A stretch of 64,000 nucleotides of DNA from M3007 sp044347755 (GCA_044347755.1 JBIKUE010000010.1:1-64000); one strand, 5' to 3'. Numbered from the stretch's first letter, positions 1-10,500 are shown. The notes: generated by a model from the sequence alone, not told the origin. A program made the numbers and translations.

Positions 1-365
1 GTCCTCATGCGGTCACCGATAAGCCTGATGGCCTCACAAAGTCCTTCAGCTGCCTTATCCTGCTGGAAATGTGCTTTTAAGATCTTTTTTTCTTCTTCCC
101 AAAACTGGAAACCTACGCGCTCATGAATACCAATATCTCCCCAAATAGCAAAATGGTGGCTTAATTGCGCGAGATAAATAAGCACAGCATTCCTTTCACG
201 AGTCTGGTACATCCCGAAAAGCTGGAATAACTCTGCAGCTTGTTCAACTGGATGGTCCTTCATGCAAAAATCCTCCACGTACAAACGGATTTCCCCGCTC
301 GTGCCGCGTTCTGCCTGCCTGATAGCCGCAATGATTTGGGCCTCTTCTGCTTTGGTGAAAAGCAT
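1..365 (-). CDS. TPM-domain protein (partial, runs off the left edge)
   Basis: The reading frame opens with ATG at 365 and is still open at base 1, giving 121 visible residues. The start MLFTKAEEAQIIAAIRQAE, the GEIRLYVED strand and the AVLIYLAQLSHHFAIWGD segment fit the TPM (YgcG/TPM_phosphatase) domain, an envelope domain of uncertain role that has been linked to photosystem repair in plants and to acid phosphatase activity. No signal peptide is visible, so this looks like the short soluble form. It lies 37 bases downstream of lemA on the same strand; LemA-TPM pairs are common in Bacteroidota, which supports the call and a shared transcript. The C-terminus cannot be judged. Confidence 0.8.
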   Translation of the reverse strand, partial: MLFTKAEEAQIIAAIRQAERGTSGEIRLYVEDFCMKDHPVEQAAELFQLFGMYQTRERNAVLIYLAQLSHHFAIWGDIGIHERVGFQFWEEEKKILKAHFQQDKAAEGLCEAIRLIGDRMR

Positions 366-402
366 ATAATACAATTGGTTTAAAGTCGTCCGGGGGAATG
401 GG

Positions 403-996
403 CTAGAATTTCACTTCCGGAGCCTTTTCAGAGCCTGCCTGGGCCTGGAAATAGCCTTTTGGAGAAAATCCGAATACCCCTACCAGCAAATTAGTAGGAA
501 AGCGACGAATATAGGAATTGAAATCCTGTACGGCTTCGTTGAAGTTTTTACGCTCTACAGTGATCCGGTTTTCTGTGCCTTCCAGTTGCTTTTGCAAATC
601 CAGGAAGTTTTGATTGGCCTTCAGGTCCGGATAATTTTCTGTAACCATCAACAATCGGCCCAATGCGCCAGACAATCCTTGCTGCGCCTGTTCAAAGCGC
701 TGAATAGCCTCAGGAGTGAGGTTGTTTGGGTCAATCTTCATTTGAGTGGCGGATGCACGGGCAGAAACTACAGCCTCCAATGTTTGCTGTTCAAAATTGG
801 CATAGCCTTTTACTGTATTTACAAGATTCGGAATCAGATCAGAACGGCGCTGGTATTGGTTTTCAACCTGCGACCAGGCAGCCTTTACCTGTTCATCCTT
901 CTTAACCGTTGAATTATAGGAACCGCACATGCTAAAAATCAGCACGGCAACCAAGCCGAGCAGAATCAATGGCAAATATTTGCGAATGTCAGTCAT
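403..996 (-). CDS. lemA: LemA family membrane protein
   Basis: 197 residues with an N-terminal membrane helix (about 10-27) and then the family hallmark: a long helical region with QYQRRSDLIPNLVNTVKGYA near residues 48-67. LemA proteins are single-pass inner-membrane proteins with a helical bundle outside the cytoplasm; their biochemical role is not established. The length is normal for the family. The start at 996 is followed directly by charged residues and the helix, and a -7-like sequence AAATTTTG (minus strand, 1002-1009) sits five bases upstream of the ATG. A TPM-domain gene follows in the same direction. Confidence 0.92.
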   Translation of the reverse strand: MTDIRKYLPLILLGLVAVLIFSMCGSYNSTVKKDEQVKAAWSQVENQYQRRSDLIPNLVNTVKGYANFEQQTLEAVVSARASATQMKIDPNNLTPEAIQRFEQAQQGLSGALGRLLMVTENYPDLKANQNFLDLQKQLEGTENRITVERKNFNEAVQDFNSYIRRFPTNLLVGVFGFSPKGYFQAQAGSEKAPEVKF

Positions 997-1140
997 AGTG
1001 GCAAAATTTGAAATGGTGTGTAAATTGTTTTGAAAAATTAACAGGGCGAAAATAAACCCTTAATGGACAAATTCCTGATAAACCAGACCAGTAATTCCTA
1101 CATCGGAATTGAATGGCCCTGGCTATCGACCAATGCATTT

Positions 1141-1896
1141 TTATGAACGGGGTATCAAAGCTGCCAGAATACCTGTTGCTACAGCCGCGTTTAACGACTC
1201 AGCCCGACTGTTTGGATGCCGGGGTATGCTGATGCAATGAGTAAGTAATGGAAGGTTTTCCGGCTTAATGCCGTTCCCCTCGTTCCCGATGACCAATAAT
1301 CCCTGGTTGGGGATTTTCTGTTCAAAAACACTTGCTCCATCCATGACAGCCCCCAAAACAGGCACCTCTGGCAAGGCTTTACACAGACTATCGAGGGTTG
1401 TTTTCCAACATGACACCCTGAAAATTGCGCCCATACTTGCCTGTACTACCTTGGAGCTGTAAATGTCTGCACAATCCGGAGCACAATAAACAGCAGGGAT
1501 TCCAAACCAGTCGGCAATTCTTAAAATTGTTCCCATGTTCCCTGGATCCTGAATGCCATCCAAAAACAAACAGGTATGCTGTTCGGGCAGTTTATTATTG
1601 ATTTGAACAGCAGGAATTCGCACCACCACCAACACCTGATTGGGCGTAATAAGTGTGGAGATTCGCTCCAATTCAGCAGGCAGGATTTCTGTAATGGGGA
1701 TATTCCGTTTGGTCAGCCGCTTGTAATGGATGGTCAACCACTCCTTTACTGCGTATAAATGGACGATCTCTAAATGATTCTCGTCAAGAAGCTCCTGAAC
1801 CATTTTATCTCCTTCTACAAGAAACTGTCCGTGCTCTTCTCTAAATTTCTTCGAATGAAGAGTCCGAATATGTTTGGATTGATTTTGCGACAACAT
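1141..1896 (-). CDS. TrmH/SpoU family RNA 2'-O-methyltransferase
   Basis: 251 residues. It has the RNA-binding substrate domain at the N-terminus (about 5-95) and the SPOUT (knotted) methyltransferase domain after it. The three SpoU motifs are visible: DPGNMGTILRIADWFG near 117-132, VIGNEGNGI near 203-211, and SLNAAVATGILAAL near 234-247. The enzyme transfers a methyl group from S-adenosylmethionine to a ribose 2'-OH of rRNA or tRNA; which nucleotide cannot be read from sequence. ATG at 1896 is preceded by a TACCTTTG -7 element on the minus strand. It is transcribed away from the tamL-like gene. Confidence 0.9.
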   Translation of the reverse strand: MLSQNQSKHIRTLHSKKFREEHGQFLVEGDKMVQELLDENHLEIVHLYAVKEWLTIHYKRLTKRNIPITEILPAELERISTLITPNQVLVVVRIPAVQINNKLPEQHTCLFLDGIQDPGNMGTILRIADWFGIPAVYCAPDCADIYSSKVVQASMGAIFRVSCWKTTLDSLCKALPEVPVLGAVMDGASVFEQKIPNQGLLVIGNEGNGIKPENLPLLTHCISIPRHPNSRAESLNAAVATGILAALIPRS

Positions 1897-1915
1897 GAGA
1901 TGGAATTGCTGCCGT

Positions 1916-1923
1916 CAAAGGTA
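1916..1923 (-). promoter_or_regulatory. -7 element of the SpoU methyltransferase promoter
   Basis: Read on the minus strand this is TACCTTTG, an exact match to the Bacteroidota -7 consensus TAnnTTTG. It ends 19 bases before the ATG at 1896. No convincing -33 TTG is seen at the usual spacing. Confidence 0.55.
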
Positions 1924-2048
1924 GGTGATTGACAACCAAAGTAAGATGGGGTTGTGAAAAGAAGGTTAATGTTATACCTGGCTGTAATACCTGACGCTTT
2001 TTTGCGACTTTTGCACTATTCCCCCAATCCAAAAAACAGCCTGACCCA

Positions 2049-4499
2049 ATGTATTGGTTTAAAGTGTTCAAACCTTCCTTCTTGAGCCTTTGCGCAAAAA
2101 GCGTGGAGACGTTTTTTTATAGATCATTAACCAAACCAGGCCGTTTTAGTATAACATTTATACTCCTGGCAGTTTTCAGTCTGTCTTCCTGTAATGTCAA
2201 CAAATTTCTGAATCAGGAGAAAGGCGAACGCTTATTAGTCAAAAACACCTTAAAGATCAAGGCTGAGAAGAAACTTAGTATCTCAGCTAAATCAAGTTTG
2301 TCTTCTGAACTTGCCACGTATTACAAGCAGAAGCCAAATCGGAAAAACATGTTGTTTTTCCACACCAGGCTCTGGTTTTGGTATAAATACAAAAACCGCC
2401 AATCAGATTTTGCTCAATGGATTAACAAACGAATTGCTGAAGCACCAGTATTATATGATTCCACCCTTTCGCAAAGGACTGCTTTGAACTTCAAAAATCA
2501 AATGCGGCAGCGTGGTTACTTTAAGGCAGAATGCTCCCACTATTCCAATCCTAAAGGCAAATACAAAACCGGAGCAGTGTACGAGCTAATACTCGGTCCA
2601 CGATATTTAGTGGATCAAATGCAATTTGTCAGCCGGGATTCCCAAATTTTGGCTATTTTGAATGCCAACGCCGGCGAATCACTGCTTAAACACAACACTC
2701 CATTAGATATCCGGACCTTTGATGCTGAAAAACTTAGGATCACTAATCTCCTGAAAAACCACGGTTACGCTTATTTCATTCCTCAGTTCATTCAATATGG
2801 GGGAGATAGCACCGGAACCAGGGCAAATGTAATCGTTGAGGTACTCCCCTTTTCAGATACTACCATGCACCAGGTTTTTACGATCAACAAGGTGGAGGTG
2901 CTTTCGGGTATTGTGCCCAATTTAAATTCGTTGCGACGTGATACTACGATAAAGGGCATATACTTCGCAGCAGGGGAAGCTAAACTCTGGATAAAACCGA
3001 GTTTACTGCGTAAAAAGATATTGCTAAATCCAGGGGAAACATTCCGGCAATCGGCACTGGATAAGACATTGAGAAACCTCAATGCACTGGGTGTATACCG
3101 ATTTGTATCGCTGAGACCCGTTCAGGACAGCCTCGAGCCAGGTAAAATGAATATAGCCATTAACCTGTCGCCAAACCAGCGATTTCATATTGATGGAGGT
3201 ATAGACCTGAACTATTCCCGCAATTCGATCAGCAATGGTCTTCTGGGTCTGTCACCTATCCTTACTGCTCAAAACAGGAATATGTTATCCAGTGCAGAGC
3301 ATATTCAAAGCACCTTGAGTTATAACATTGAGTTTGATATTGCCAACCCCAAACTGATTTTCTCTCAGGAGTTTAAATTTCAAAATGAGTTATTTTTTCC
3401 TCAGTTTTTCGACTACTTCGGTTTTTGGAAACTCTCCAGCAAGCTTCATGCAGGAAAATGGAGATTAGTTCCTAAACGTTTGTATGATCGTATCCGGTCT
3501 GATGGTGAGGCCCGATTATCGCTAAATTATAACTTTCTGAACGTTACGGATTTTTATTCCTATCATCTCTCCAACGCATCTTTTGGCTACCGCGTTCGGT
3601 CGCATCCTGAACACCAGTACAACTGGGATCATATTGGCCTTGATGTACTTCGCCCGAGGTTTGATGCGTTATTGATCCCAAGCGAATTCTTGAAAAAAAG
3701 CTTTGGTAATCAATTATTTACGGGGTTTATCCTGCGCAATTTCAACTATAATTTTGCCAACAGGGCGAACCGGTTTGGAGAGCGGTATAATTATCGTTTT
3801 TCTTACGAAATGAGTGGCCTGGAAATTTTGGCCTTAAATCGGGCCTGGCCGCTGCTTTCCGGCAAAAAAGAGCCAGTATGGCGGATTGCTGACCTGGATT
3901 TTTCTCAATATTTGAGACTGGATCAGGAAGCGGTGTATACCAGAAATTTTAGCGAAAACCTTGCCGGCGCATTAAGGATTGGCGCCGGAGTTGCGGTACC
4001 TTTTGGCGACACCAGGACGGTACCCTTTGTAAAACAATTTTTTGTTGGAGGCCCCTCCAGTTTACGTGCCTGGCGGATACGTCAAATCGGACCGGGGGGA
4101 TATGTCAAATTGAACGATCAGGGATTGCCGGATGAAACCCAACCATTCTTTCAGTCTGCCGATTTTCGTTTTGAATTTGGTGGTGAGTTGCGGTTCCCTT
4201 TGTTTTTATGGTTTAAAGGGGCTGTGTTCATTGATGGAGGTAATGTCTGGACCCTTAGAAAAGAGACGGAACGTCCTGGTTCTGAATTACGCTGGGATTC
4301 CTACAAGAATATAGCCATAGGAACAGGTTTTGGCATCAGGATGGATGTTGATTACTTTGTCTTACGCTTCGATCTTGGGTTGCCAATACGGCGGCCGTAT
4401 CTTTATCCAGGAAGTAACACTTACTGGGTCAAAGATTTGTTCTCTAAAATGCAGCTAAGGGATTTTAATCCAAACCTGGCAGTTGGATATCCGTTTTGA
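2049..4499 (+). CDS. TamL-type BamA/TamA family outer-membrane lipoprotein
   Basis: 816 residues. A hydrophobic stretch ending in FSLSSC (cysteine near residue 48) is a lipobox, so the mature protein should be lipidated. POTRA-like regions follow (roughly 50-370), and then an Omp85 beta-barrel that ends with the aromatic residue F. The VGGPSSLRAWRIRQIGPGG segment near 660-680 is the conserved Omp85 L6/RGF-like loop region. Lipidated BamA-like proteins in Bacteroidota are called TamL and work with TamB in outer-membrane assembly; no tamB lies in the window. The ATG at 2049 gives an unusually long n-region, and a start inside it (for example TTG at residue 12 or 14) is possible. A weak -7-like GACTTTTG lies at 2006-2013. 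Confidence 0.85.
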   Translation: MYWFKVFKPSFLSLCAKSVETFFYRSLTKPGRFSITFILLAVFSLSSCNVNKFLNQEKGERLLVKNTLKIKAEKKLSISAKSSLSSELATYYKQKPNRKNMLFFHTRLWFWYKYKNRQSDFAQWINKRIAEAPVLYDSTLSQRTALNFKNQMRQRGYFKAECSHYSNPKGKYKTGAVYELILGPRYLVDQMQFVSRDSQILAILNANAGESLLKHNTPLDIRTFDAEKLRITNLLKNHGYAYFIPQFIQYGGDSTGTRANVIVEVLPFSDTTMHQVFTINKVEVLSGIVPNLNSLRRDTTIKGIYFAAGEAKLWIKPSLLRKKILLNPGETFRQSALDKTLRNLNALGVYRFVSLRPVQDSLEPGKMNIAINLSPNQRFHIDGGIDLNYSRNSISNGLLGLSPILTAQNRNMLSSAEHIQSTLSYNIEFDIANPKLIFSQEFKFQNELFFPQFFDYFGFWKLSSKLHAGKWRLVPKRLYDRIRSDGEARLSLNYNFLNVTDFYSYHLSNASFGYRVRSHPEHQYNWDHIGLDVLRPRFDALLIPSEFLKKSFGNQLFTGFILRNFNYNFANRANRFGERYNYRFSYEMSGLEILALNRAWPLLSGKKEPVWRIADLDFSQYLRLDQEAVYTRNFSENLAGALRIGAGVAVPFGDTRTVPFVKQFFVGGPSSLRAWRIRQIGPGGYVKLNDQGLPDETQPFFQSADFRFEFGGELRFPLFLWFKGAVFIDGGNVWTLRKETERPGSELRWDSYKNIAIGTGFGIRMDVDYFVLRFDLGLPIRRPYLYPGSNTYWVKDLFSKMQLRDFNPNLAVGYPF

Positions 4500-4503
4500 A
4501 CAG

Positions 4504-4550
4504 TAGACTTGTTGCCACCTCGCTCAAACGCCCCCATCGCAACAAGTCTA
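4504..4550. terminator. Convergent-gene hairpin after tamL-like gene
   Basis: A perfect 12-bp inverted repeat (TAGACTTGTTGC at 4504-4515 and its complement at 4539-4550) flanks a 23-base loop and is followed on the plus strand by GTGTTTATTTTTT. It starts four bases after the tamL stop. The right arm includes the TAG stop codon of the minus-strand gene 4548-5441. It probably terminates the plus transcript. Confidence 0.6.
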
Positions 4551-5441
4551 GTGTTTATTTTTTATTCGCCAAATACGCTGAACCTGAGGTTTTCTTCCTT
4601 CGTTGGCTACCAACCAAATCTGATCATTCCAGGCAGTAATGGACTCAAATTGTCTGGAAATACCACATTTAGGAAGTCGTCTCCATTTTTGTTTTCCCCG
4701 AAAAAACCAACTTCCTTTAAAATTAGTAAAATACATAACACTTGCCCTGGTATAGGGCCAAAATCCAAAGCGTCGACCCATTATATAACCTGTTAAAGCA
4801 AGCGTTTTACCATCCTGGCTCAATGCAGCTCCTGTAACCACCCGGTTCTTTAATTTTATACTATCTCTAAGAATGGCCACTTGCTCTGCTCCTGGCTCCG
4901 TTGGAAGCACATAGTGTTTGCAATAGAAATTGCCTTTGAATGCATTTTTGGAAAACAAGTGCAGGCTATCCTGATAGTACACCATTGCTTCGCAATTAAA
5001 GTTCCATTCACGCTCTTTAGCAGGTGGAAAAGCCATTTGATCCGGGTACCTGAATGGAATACTATCCAGTTCCTCTGTACCAAGGTTATACCGGAATATG
5101 CGAAGGTTCTGGCGTTTGTTATTGTTGTTACCAAAGTCTCCGATGTATAAATTTCCGGAATCGTCGTGTGTAAGGTCCTCCCAATCATAATTCCGTGCTT
5201 TTACATGCCGAACCTCTTTCAATTTCTTGAGATAAGGATCAAACAAATACAAATCAGCCGGGTTTTTTGAGTCATTAAGCATCCATAATTCCCCGTTCGG
5301 CAAATGAGTCATACCAGAAACCTCCTTAAGTACATCAGGAAGGATAATCGATCGTGCCGGCGTTTTTTCTTGTGCATTCAATGGAAGGATTGTACTCCAC
5401 AGGAAAACCCAAAGTGGTTGTAGTTTAAGTGTTATGTGCAT
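4548..5441 (-). CDS. Secreted propeller-like protein of unknown function
   Basis: 297 residues with a short signal peptide (about 1-23, ending LNAQ). The body has repeated strand-like units with motifs such as SGMTHLPNGELWMLNDS (about 42-58), NYDWEDLTHDDSGNLYIGD (about 83-101) and RRFGFWPYTRASVMYFTNF. This pattern resembles six- or seven-bladed beta-propellers of the SdiA-regulated/NHL-like kind found in many Bacteroidota secretomes. No enzyme residues can be assigned. It probably sits in the periplasm or outside the cell. The -7 element TATTTTTG is separated from the ATG by a single base, so the mRNA may be leaderless. The propeller assignment is inferred from repeat pattern only. Confidence 0.6.
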   Translation of the reverse strand: MHITLKLQPLWVFLWSTILPLNAQEKTPARSIILPDVLKEVSGMTHLPNGELWMLNDSKNPADLYLFDPYLKKLKEVRHVKARNYDWEDLTHDDSGNLYIGDFGNNNNKRQNLRIFRYNLGTEELDSIPFRYPDQMAFPPAKEREWNFNCEAMVYYQDSLHLFSKNAFKGNFYCKHYVLPTEPGAEQVAILRDSIKLKNRVVTGAALSQDGKTLALTGYIMGRRFGFWPYTRASVMYFTNFKGSWFFRGKQKWRRLPKCGISRQFESITAWNDQIWLVANEGRKPQVQRIWRIKNKH

Positions 5442-5442
5442 T

Positions 5443-5450
5443 CAAAAATA
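5443..5450 (-). promoter_or_regulatory. -7 element TATTTTTG next to the ATG
   Basis: The minus strand reads TATTTTTG one base before the start codon at 5441. An upstream TTG at 5467-5469 has a 16-base spacer, shorter than usual. If this is the promoter, transcription would begin at or inside the start codon. Confidence 0.35.
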
Positions 5451-5493
5451 TCCGGCTATATAAATACAATGAAATGAATGAATAAAGAATCCA

Positions 5494-5535
5494 AAAAGAT
5501 GAGGCAATGCTAAGAATAGCACCGCCTCATCTTTT
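5494..5535 (-). terminator. Rho-independent terminator of the T9SS lamin-tail gene
   Basis: A 12-bp stem (AAAAGATGAGGC at 5494-5505 with 5524-5535) contains a second inner stem GCTA/TAGC (5509-5512 with 5517-5520) on the same axis. On the minus strand the hairpin runs into CTTTTTGG. It lies 13 bases past the stop at 5548. Confidence 0.75.
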
Positions 5536-5547
5536 GAGTAAAAGCAA

Positions 5548-7272
5548 TTACTGCTTCACAAAACGGGTGCTCCAGGCTTTGCCTTCTTTTTCAAAACGAA
5601 TATAATACACTCCGGACTGGTAGGCTGAAACCGGTAGTGTAAAAGTATCATCCAGTTGCAGGATGGTTGCCATGGATTGTCCTAATGTATTATACACCTG
5701 GATTCGGTCAAAACTTGTATTGACGGAGATCAATAACGCATCATTTGCTGGATTGGGTGTCAACAGAACATTACTACTGAAATCTGCCTCATATGTACCC
5801 ACTTCACAAAGAATATCTGTATTGAACCGGGGAAGAATCTGATACCCGCTGGTAAAAGGATTAGAAGCATCGAACTGCCCTCCAAGACCTACTACCGTAA
5901 AAATTGGACATGCTGGAGGCTGGGCGTTAAAGTTCTCTACGTCCCGGTCGATACGAATAAGAATGGTATCATTAGGAAAAGTCTGGGAAACAGCACGAAC
6001 ATTAAAACCACTGTTTCCTACCCCCGTTGTCCATTCCGCAGGATCCACCAACTGTAAATTGCTGATAGAAACCAATTTGGATTCCGTTGCTTCAGAAAGA
6101 GAATTTACCTGCAATGGCAACAAAAGGGAATTATTGGCCGATATTTTAATCACCGTGTCAGGCCTGATTTCCGTCATCCCATTAAACTGGGCTATGGTAC
6201 CTCGAACCGTAACCAAATCTTTTTCTAAAACAGTATATCCGAAAGTTCTGGAAAGAGATGACACTGAAATACCGTTCCCTGCATTATCAATAATGGTAAA
6301 GAGTAAGGCTGGTTGGTTATTATTGGTTGGGCGGTAATTCACACCGTAAACTGTGCCCGTCAATTCACAATTGACATTCAAAGAATCCGCAACACCGTTG
6401 GTGTTTTCAGTTGTTACAGAAGCAATGGTACGCTGGGCGTAGCACTTTACTGAAAGTGTTACAATCGCTTCATCACATCCAGTGCCATCACAGATTTGAT
6501 AAGTAAACTGGTCTGGCCCGCAATAGTTGCCCTGAGGTTCATACTGGATGGTATTGCCGCTGACCGTTGCGCTGCCATGTGTAGGTGATGCAGTAATGAT
6601 GAAGGTAGTCAGTTGATTAACGATCAAATCATTCCCCTGAACGTTCAGTACAGCTACCTGGCCACTTGGTATGGCGAAATTGTCATCCACTGCTGTAAGG
6701 GCATTTGAAGAAGAGCAATTAGAGGCCGCACCAGGATTGCCTTTAACCTCATTACCGTTAACAATAATACCGGTACCTGTAGATGCCGCCTGCCAATTGG
6801 CCGGAAGGCTATTGTCTGTATTAAAGTCACACAAAACTATGGAAGGCCCAAATCCGGCTGCATCTACTGGCCATGGAAGTGCATTTTTATAGTCAACATA
6901 GTCTTGTACATTTCCATTGGCATCCCGCAACTCAATGTCTTCCCCGCCATTAGTTAAGGCATCATTGGCACCCCAAACAATGTTTGGAGCAAAGCCAAAT
7001 ACCGTTTGAAAGGCATTCGCATTTTTAGCCAGTATAAAATATCCTCCGGCTGGAATGACAGCCCCTGCCGGAAAAGTGAATGTAATCCCTTGGGTAAAGT
7101 TCCAACTGGATATATCTGCAGGTTGGTTTCCCAAGTTGTGCAATTCAAAATATTCCAAGGAGTCGTTGCCGCTTTCCGGTGGATTGTACATGATCTCAGT
7201 GATGACAATCTGAGCATTAGCTATAATTGTCAAACACAAGGCAAGGGCGAGGGTGGTTAATGTTTTTTTCAT
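5548..7272 (-). CDS. Secreted lamin-tail-domain protein with T9SS type A sorting signal
   Basis: 574 residues from the ATG at 7272. This start gives a classic signal peptide MKKTLTTLALALCLTIIANA; an upstream frame extension of 12 residues is unlikely. Domains in order: a lamin-tail domain (about 20-130, IVITEIMYNPPES, LEYFELHNLG, FPAGAVIPAGGYFILA), a cadherin/Ig-like tail (about 195-280, NDLIVNQLTT, YCGPDQFTYQICDG), an OB-like beta region (about 295-480), and a C-terminal T9SS type A domain (about 505-574, LLTPNPANDAL, IQVYNTLGQ, GVYYIRFEKEGK, TRFVKQ). It should be exported by Sec, carried over the outer membrane by the type IX system, and attached or released there. Function unknown; lamin-tail domains often accompany surface nucleases, but no nuclease domain is visible. 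Confidence 0.85.
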   Translation of the reverse strand: MKKTLTTLALALCLTIIANAQIVITEIMYNPPESGNDSLEYFELHNLGNQPADISSWNFTQGITFTFPAGAVIPAGGYFILAKNANAFQTVFGFAPNIVWGANDALTNGGEDIELRDANGNVQDYVDYKNALPWPVDAAGFGPSIVLCDFNTDNSLPANWQAASTGTGIIVNGNEVKGNPGAASNCSSSNALTAVDDNFAIPSGQVAVLNVQGNDLIVNQLTTFIITASPTHGSATVSGNTIQYEPQGNYCGPDQFTYQICDGTGCDEAIVTLSVKCYAQRTIASVTTENTNGVADSLNVNCELTGTVYGVNYRPTNNNQPALLFTIIDNAGNGISVSSLSRTFGYTVLEKDLVTVRGTIAQFNGMTEIRPDTVIKISANNSLLLPLQVNSLSEATESKLVSISNLQLVDPAEWTTGVGNSGFNVRAVSQTFPNDTILIRIDRDVENFNAQPPACPIFTVVGLGGQFDASNPFTSGYQILPRFNTDILCEVGTYEADFSSNVLLTPNPANDALLISVNTSFDRIQVYNTLGQSMATILQLDDTFTLPVSAYQSGVYYIRFEKEGKAWSTRFVKQ

Positions 7273-7460
7273 GATTGATAGTGTAAATTGGAATTGGGTG
7301 GCAGACAAAAATCCTTGTACTATAGCCGTAGGTTGGATCTGGTCTTTTGAATATCAATTTTGGCTCAAAAATAGATAAAACTCTCATAGTAGCACGAGCG
7401 TTGTCTTAAGTCAATTGCCAAAAAAAGACAAAACTTAACAGGAGATTAACATGCCCGGTG

Positions 7461-7468
7461 TACCTTTG
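7461..7468 (+). promoter_or_regulatory. -7 element of the TonB receptor promoter
   Basis: An exact TACCTTTG lies 40 bases upstream of the ATG at 7509. It falls inside the in-frame extension that would begin with GTG at 7458, which argues for the 7509 start. The rest of 7273-7460 between the divergent genes shows no hairpin or further element that I can support. Confidence 0.6.
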
Positions 7469-7508
7469 CCTTCGGAATTTTTCTCTTTCACAATCCATTC
7501 TATTACGT

Positions 7509-10500
7509 ATGAACCATTTTACACTACGGTTTAATGTAGGCAAGTTAATGGCTGTTTTGGTCATCTTGCTTTGTAGTGCCAGCCTGTTTGCACAGGTTAC
7601 TACATCCACCATTTCTGGGGTAGTAACAGACAAAAGCGGCGAAGCGCTAATTGGAGCTACTGTTGTAGCAACCCATACACCAACCAACACCCGCTATGGA
7701 ACTGCTACCAATGCATCCGGGCGGTATACCCTTCCGGCTGTTCGTGTTGGCGGCCCATTCAGTTTAACGGTTAGTTACACCGGTTATGAGAATCAAACGC
7801 AGGATGGCATTTACACCAGCCTAGGTACTGCCACCAACGTTGACTTTAGCATGGCTGAAAGTGGAACTGTTCTGGATGAAGTGACGATTGCTGCCAATCG
7901 AAACGACATTTTCAGTTCAGATCGTACTGGCGCTGCAACTACTTTTGATCGCAAACAATTGGCGGCCATTCCAACTACCGGTGCTCGTTCTATTAACAGC
8001 ATTACGAAGTACAACCCAAACGGTAATGGTAACTCATTTGGTGGCCAGGACAGCCGCTTGAACAACTTTACCATTGACGGTTCCGTATTTAATAATGGAT
8101 TCGGCTTGGGTACAGATGCACAGGCAGGAGGCCGTACTGGTTCAACAGCCATTTCGCTCGATGCTATTGAAGAACTACAGGTTAACGTGGCGCCTTTCGA
8201 TGTTCGTCAGACAGGTTTCGTTGGTTCCGGCCTGAATGCAGTAACCCGTACCGGTAAGAATGAATTCTTTGGTACAGCATTTTTCAACTTCCGTAAATCT
8301 GACGACAGTGGCCTTTTCAATGGAACAAAAATTGGCGATACCAAACCAACTATTTCCACTTTTGATGAAAAGGTGTTTGGCGTTTCCTTTGGCGGTCCAA
8401 TCATCAAGAACAAACTGTTTTTCTTTGCCAACTACGAAAGCCAGCGTCAAACCACTCCAGCAACTACCTGGGTAGCAGATGGCAGCCCGCTTGATATCCC
8501 AGGCGCTAACGTAACCCGTGTACTGGCCAGTGATCTGGATCAGTTGAGCTCATATCTTAAAGAAAAATACAGATACGAGACCGGACCTTACGAAAACTAC
8601 GACAACCTGACGGAAAGTGATAAGTTTCTGGTTCGTTTGGACTGGAACATCAACGATAAAAACAAGCTTACCCTTCGCTACACGCACCACAACTCTGTAT
8701 CTGATGTGCTAATCAGCAACAGTAACTCTGCCGGTGCAGGAAACCGTCGGACGCTGTTCACCGCCATGTCTTATCAGAACTCCGGCTACCTTATCGGCGA
8801 CAACACCCGCTCTGCTGTAGCTGAATTGAACACTCAGATCAGCAATACCGTACACAACACCTTCAGTGCCGGTTATGACTATCAGAATGAAGACCGTCAG
8901 TACAAGAACTTCCCTGACGGACAAAGCCCATTCCCTACCATTGATATTTTGAAAGATGGCGCAACCTACATTTCTGTTGGTTTCGACCCATTTACGCCTA
9001 ATAACTTGCTGGATTACGGCACTTTGCACTTTACTGACAACGTATCTATTTACAAAGACAAACACACATTCACGGTTGGCGCCAATTTTGAACAGTACAA
9101 ATCCAACAACCTGTTCTTCCCGGCTTCTAACGGTGTTTATGTATTTGACTCTCTTGCTCAGTTTTATGCCGCATCAGAGTTTAGTTTAAACAATCCTAAT
9201 GCGGATACTACTGCTGTATTGTACAACCGCTTCCAGTACCGTTACTCTGCTTTGGATGGCGCTGCATTGCCATTACAAACACTGAAAGTTAACCGCTATG
9301 ATGTTTATGCACAGGATGAATTCCAGGTAAACAAGCGTTTCAAATTAATTTATGGTATCCGTGCCGGTTTGATTGATTTTGACGATACCGGACTTTCCAA
9401 TGCAACGGTAGATAATCAGGACTATACCGATGAAAACGGAAACCGTGGTTACAAACTGAAAACAGGTAAACTTCCTGATGCCAAAATACTGTGGGAGCCT
9501 CGTTTAGGTTTCAACTGGGATGTATTCGGCAACAAGAAAACACAGGTTCGTGGTGGTTCGGGTGTCTTCACTGGTCGCCCACCATACGTATGGGTATCTA
9601 ATACCATTGGTAATAACGGTGTGTTGACCGGATTTATTGACAGGAGCGGTAATGCTACCAAAAGCTATAAGTTCACCAACGAAACCGGGATTTTCACCCC
9701 TGATGTGCCAACATTGCCTTCTACCTTTGACATTGCAGCTACCGACAATTCCTATCGTTTCCCACAGGTTTGGAAGAACAACCTGGCAATTGACCAGAAA
9801 TTGCCTTTTGGCCTGATTGCTTCTTTGGAATTGATGTACAATCGCAACGTTAATGCAGTAAGATATTTCGATGCCAATCTGGAGGATCCGATCGGCAATT
9901 TTGCCGGCCCGGATAAACGCGCACGTTATGCAGGAAATGACAACGGCGTTCGTATCAACGATAACATCTCTCGCGCTGCAGTAATGACGACCACGAATCA
10001 GGGTGATTACACCGCTGCAACCATCAAACTGGAATATCCAAGTAAAAAGGGACTGTACGGTATGGTTGCACACACTTACAGCAAGGCCACTGACCTTATG
10101 AGTGCAGGTTCTATTGCAGCCGGTTCCTGGACAGGCGCACGTTCCGTAAACGGCAATAACGACCTCGGCCTTTCCTGGGCTGACCAGGATGCTCCTGGTC
10201 GTACCGTTGGTTTGTTGGGTTATAGACTGGAATATGGTGGCGACTTTGGCGGAGCAACAGCTTTCACCCTTGGTTATGTTGGGGAGCGCCGTGGTTTTAA
10301 TGGTAATATCAACTCTGCTCGTTTATCCTATGTTTATGCCGGTGATATGAACGGCGACCGTGTATCCAATAATGATCTGCTGTTCGTTCCAAACAGTGCA
10401 AGTGAGCTTAACTTCCGTGACCTGACCGTTTCCTATAAAGATGCAGCAGGTGTTACCCAAAGCCGTACGTTCAATGCAACTGAACAGGCGGCGGCCTTTG

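Noticed and set aside
7273..7460. Riboswitch or leader RNA upstream of the TonB receptor
   Set aside because: No cobalamin-type box or stable stem series could be recognised, and the -7 element places the RNA start near 7475, leaving a leader of only about 35 bases.
7458..7508. Longer N-terminus for the TonB receptor from GTG 7458
   Set aside because: The GTG lies right at the -7 promoter element, and the signal peptide begins properly at 7509.
9504..10073. Open frame of 189 codons antisense to the TonB receptor
   Set aside because: No recognisable protein features and fully inside a well-supported gene.
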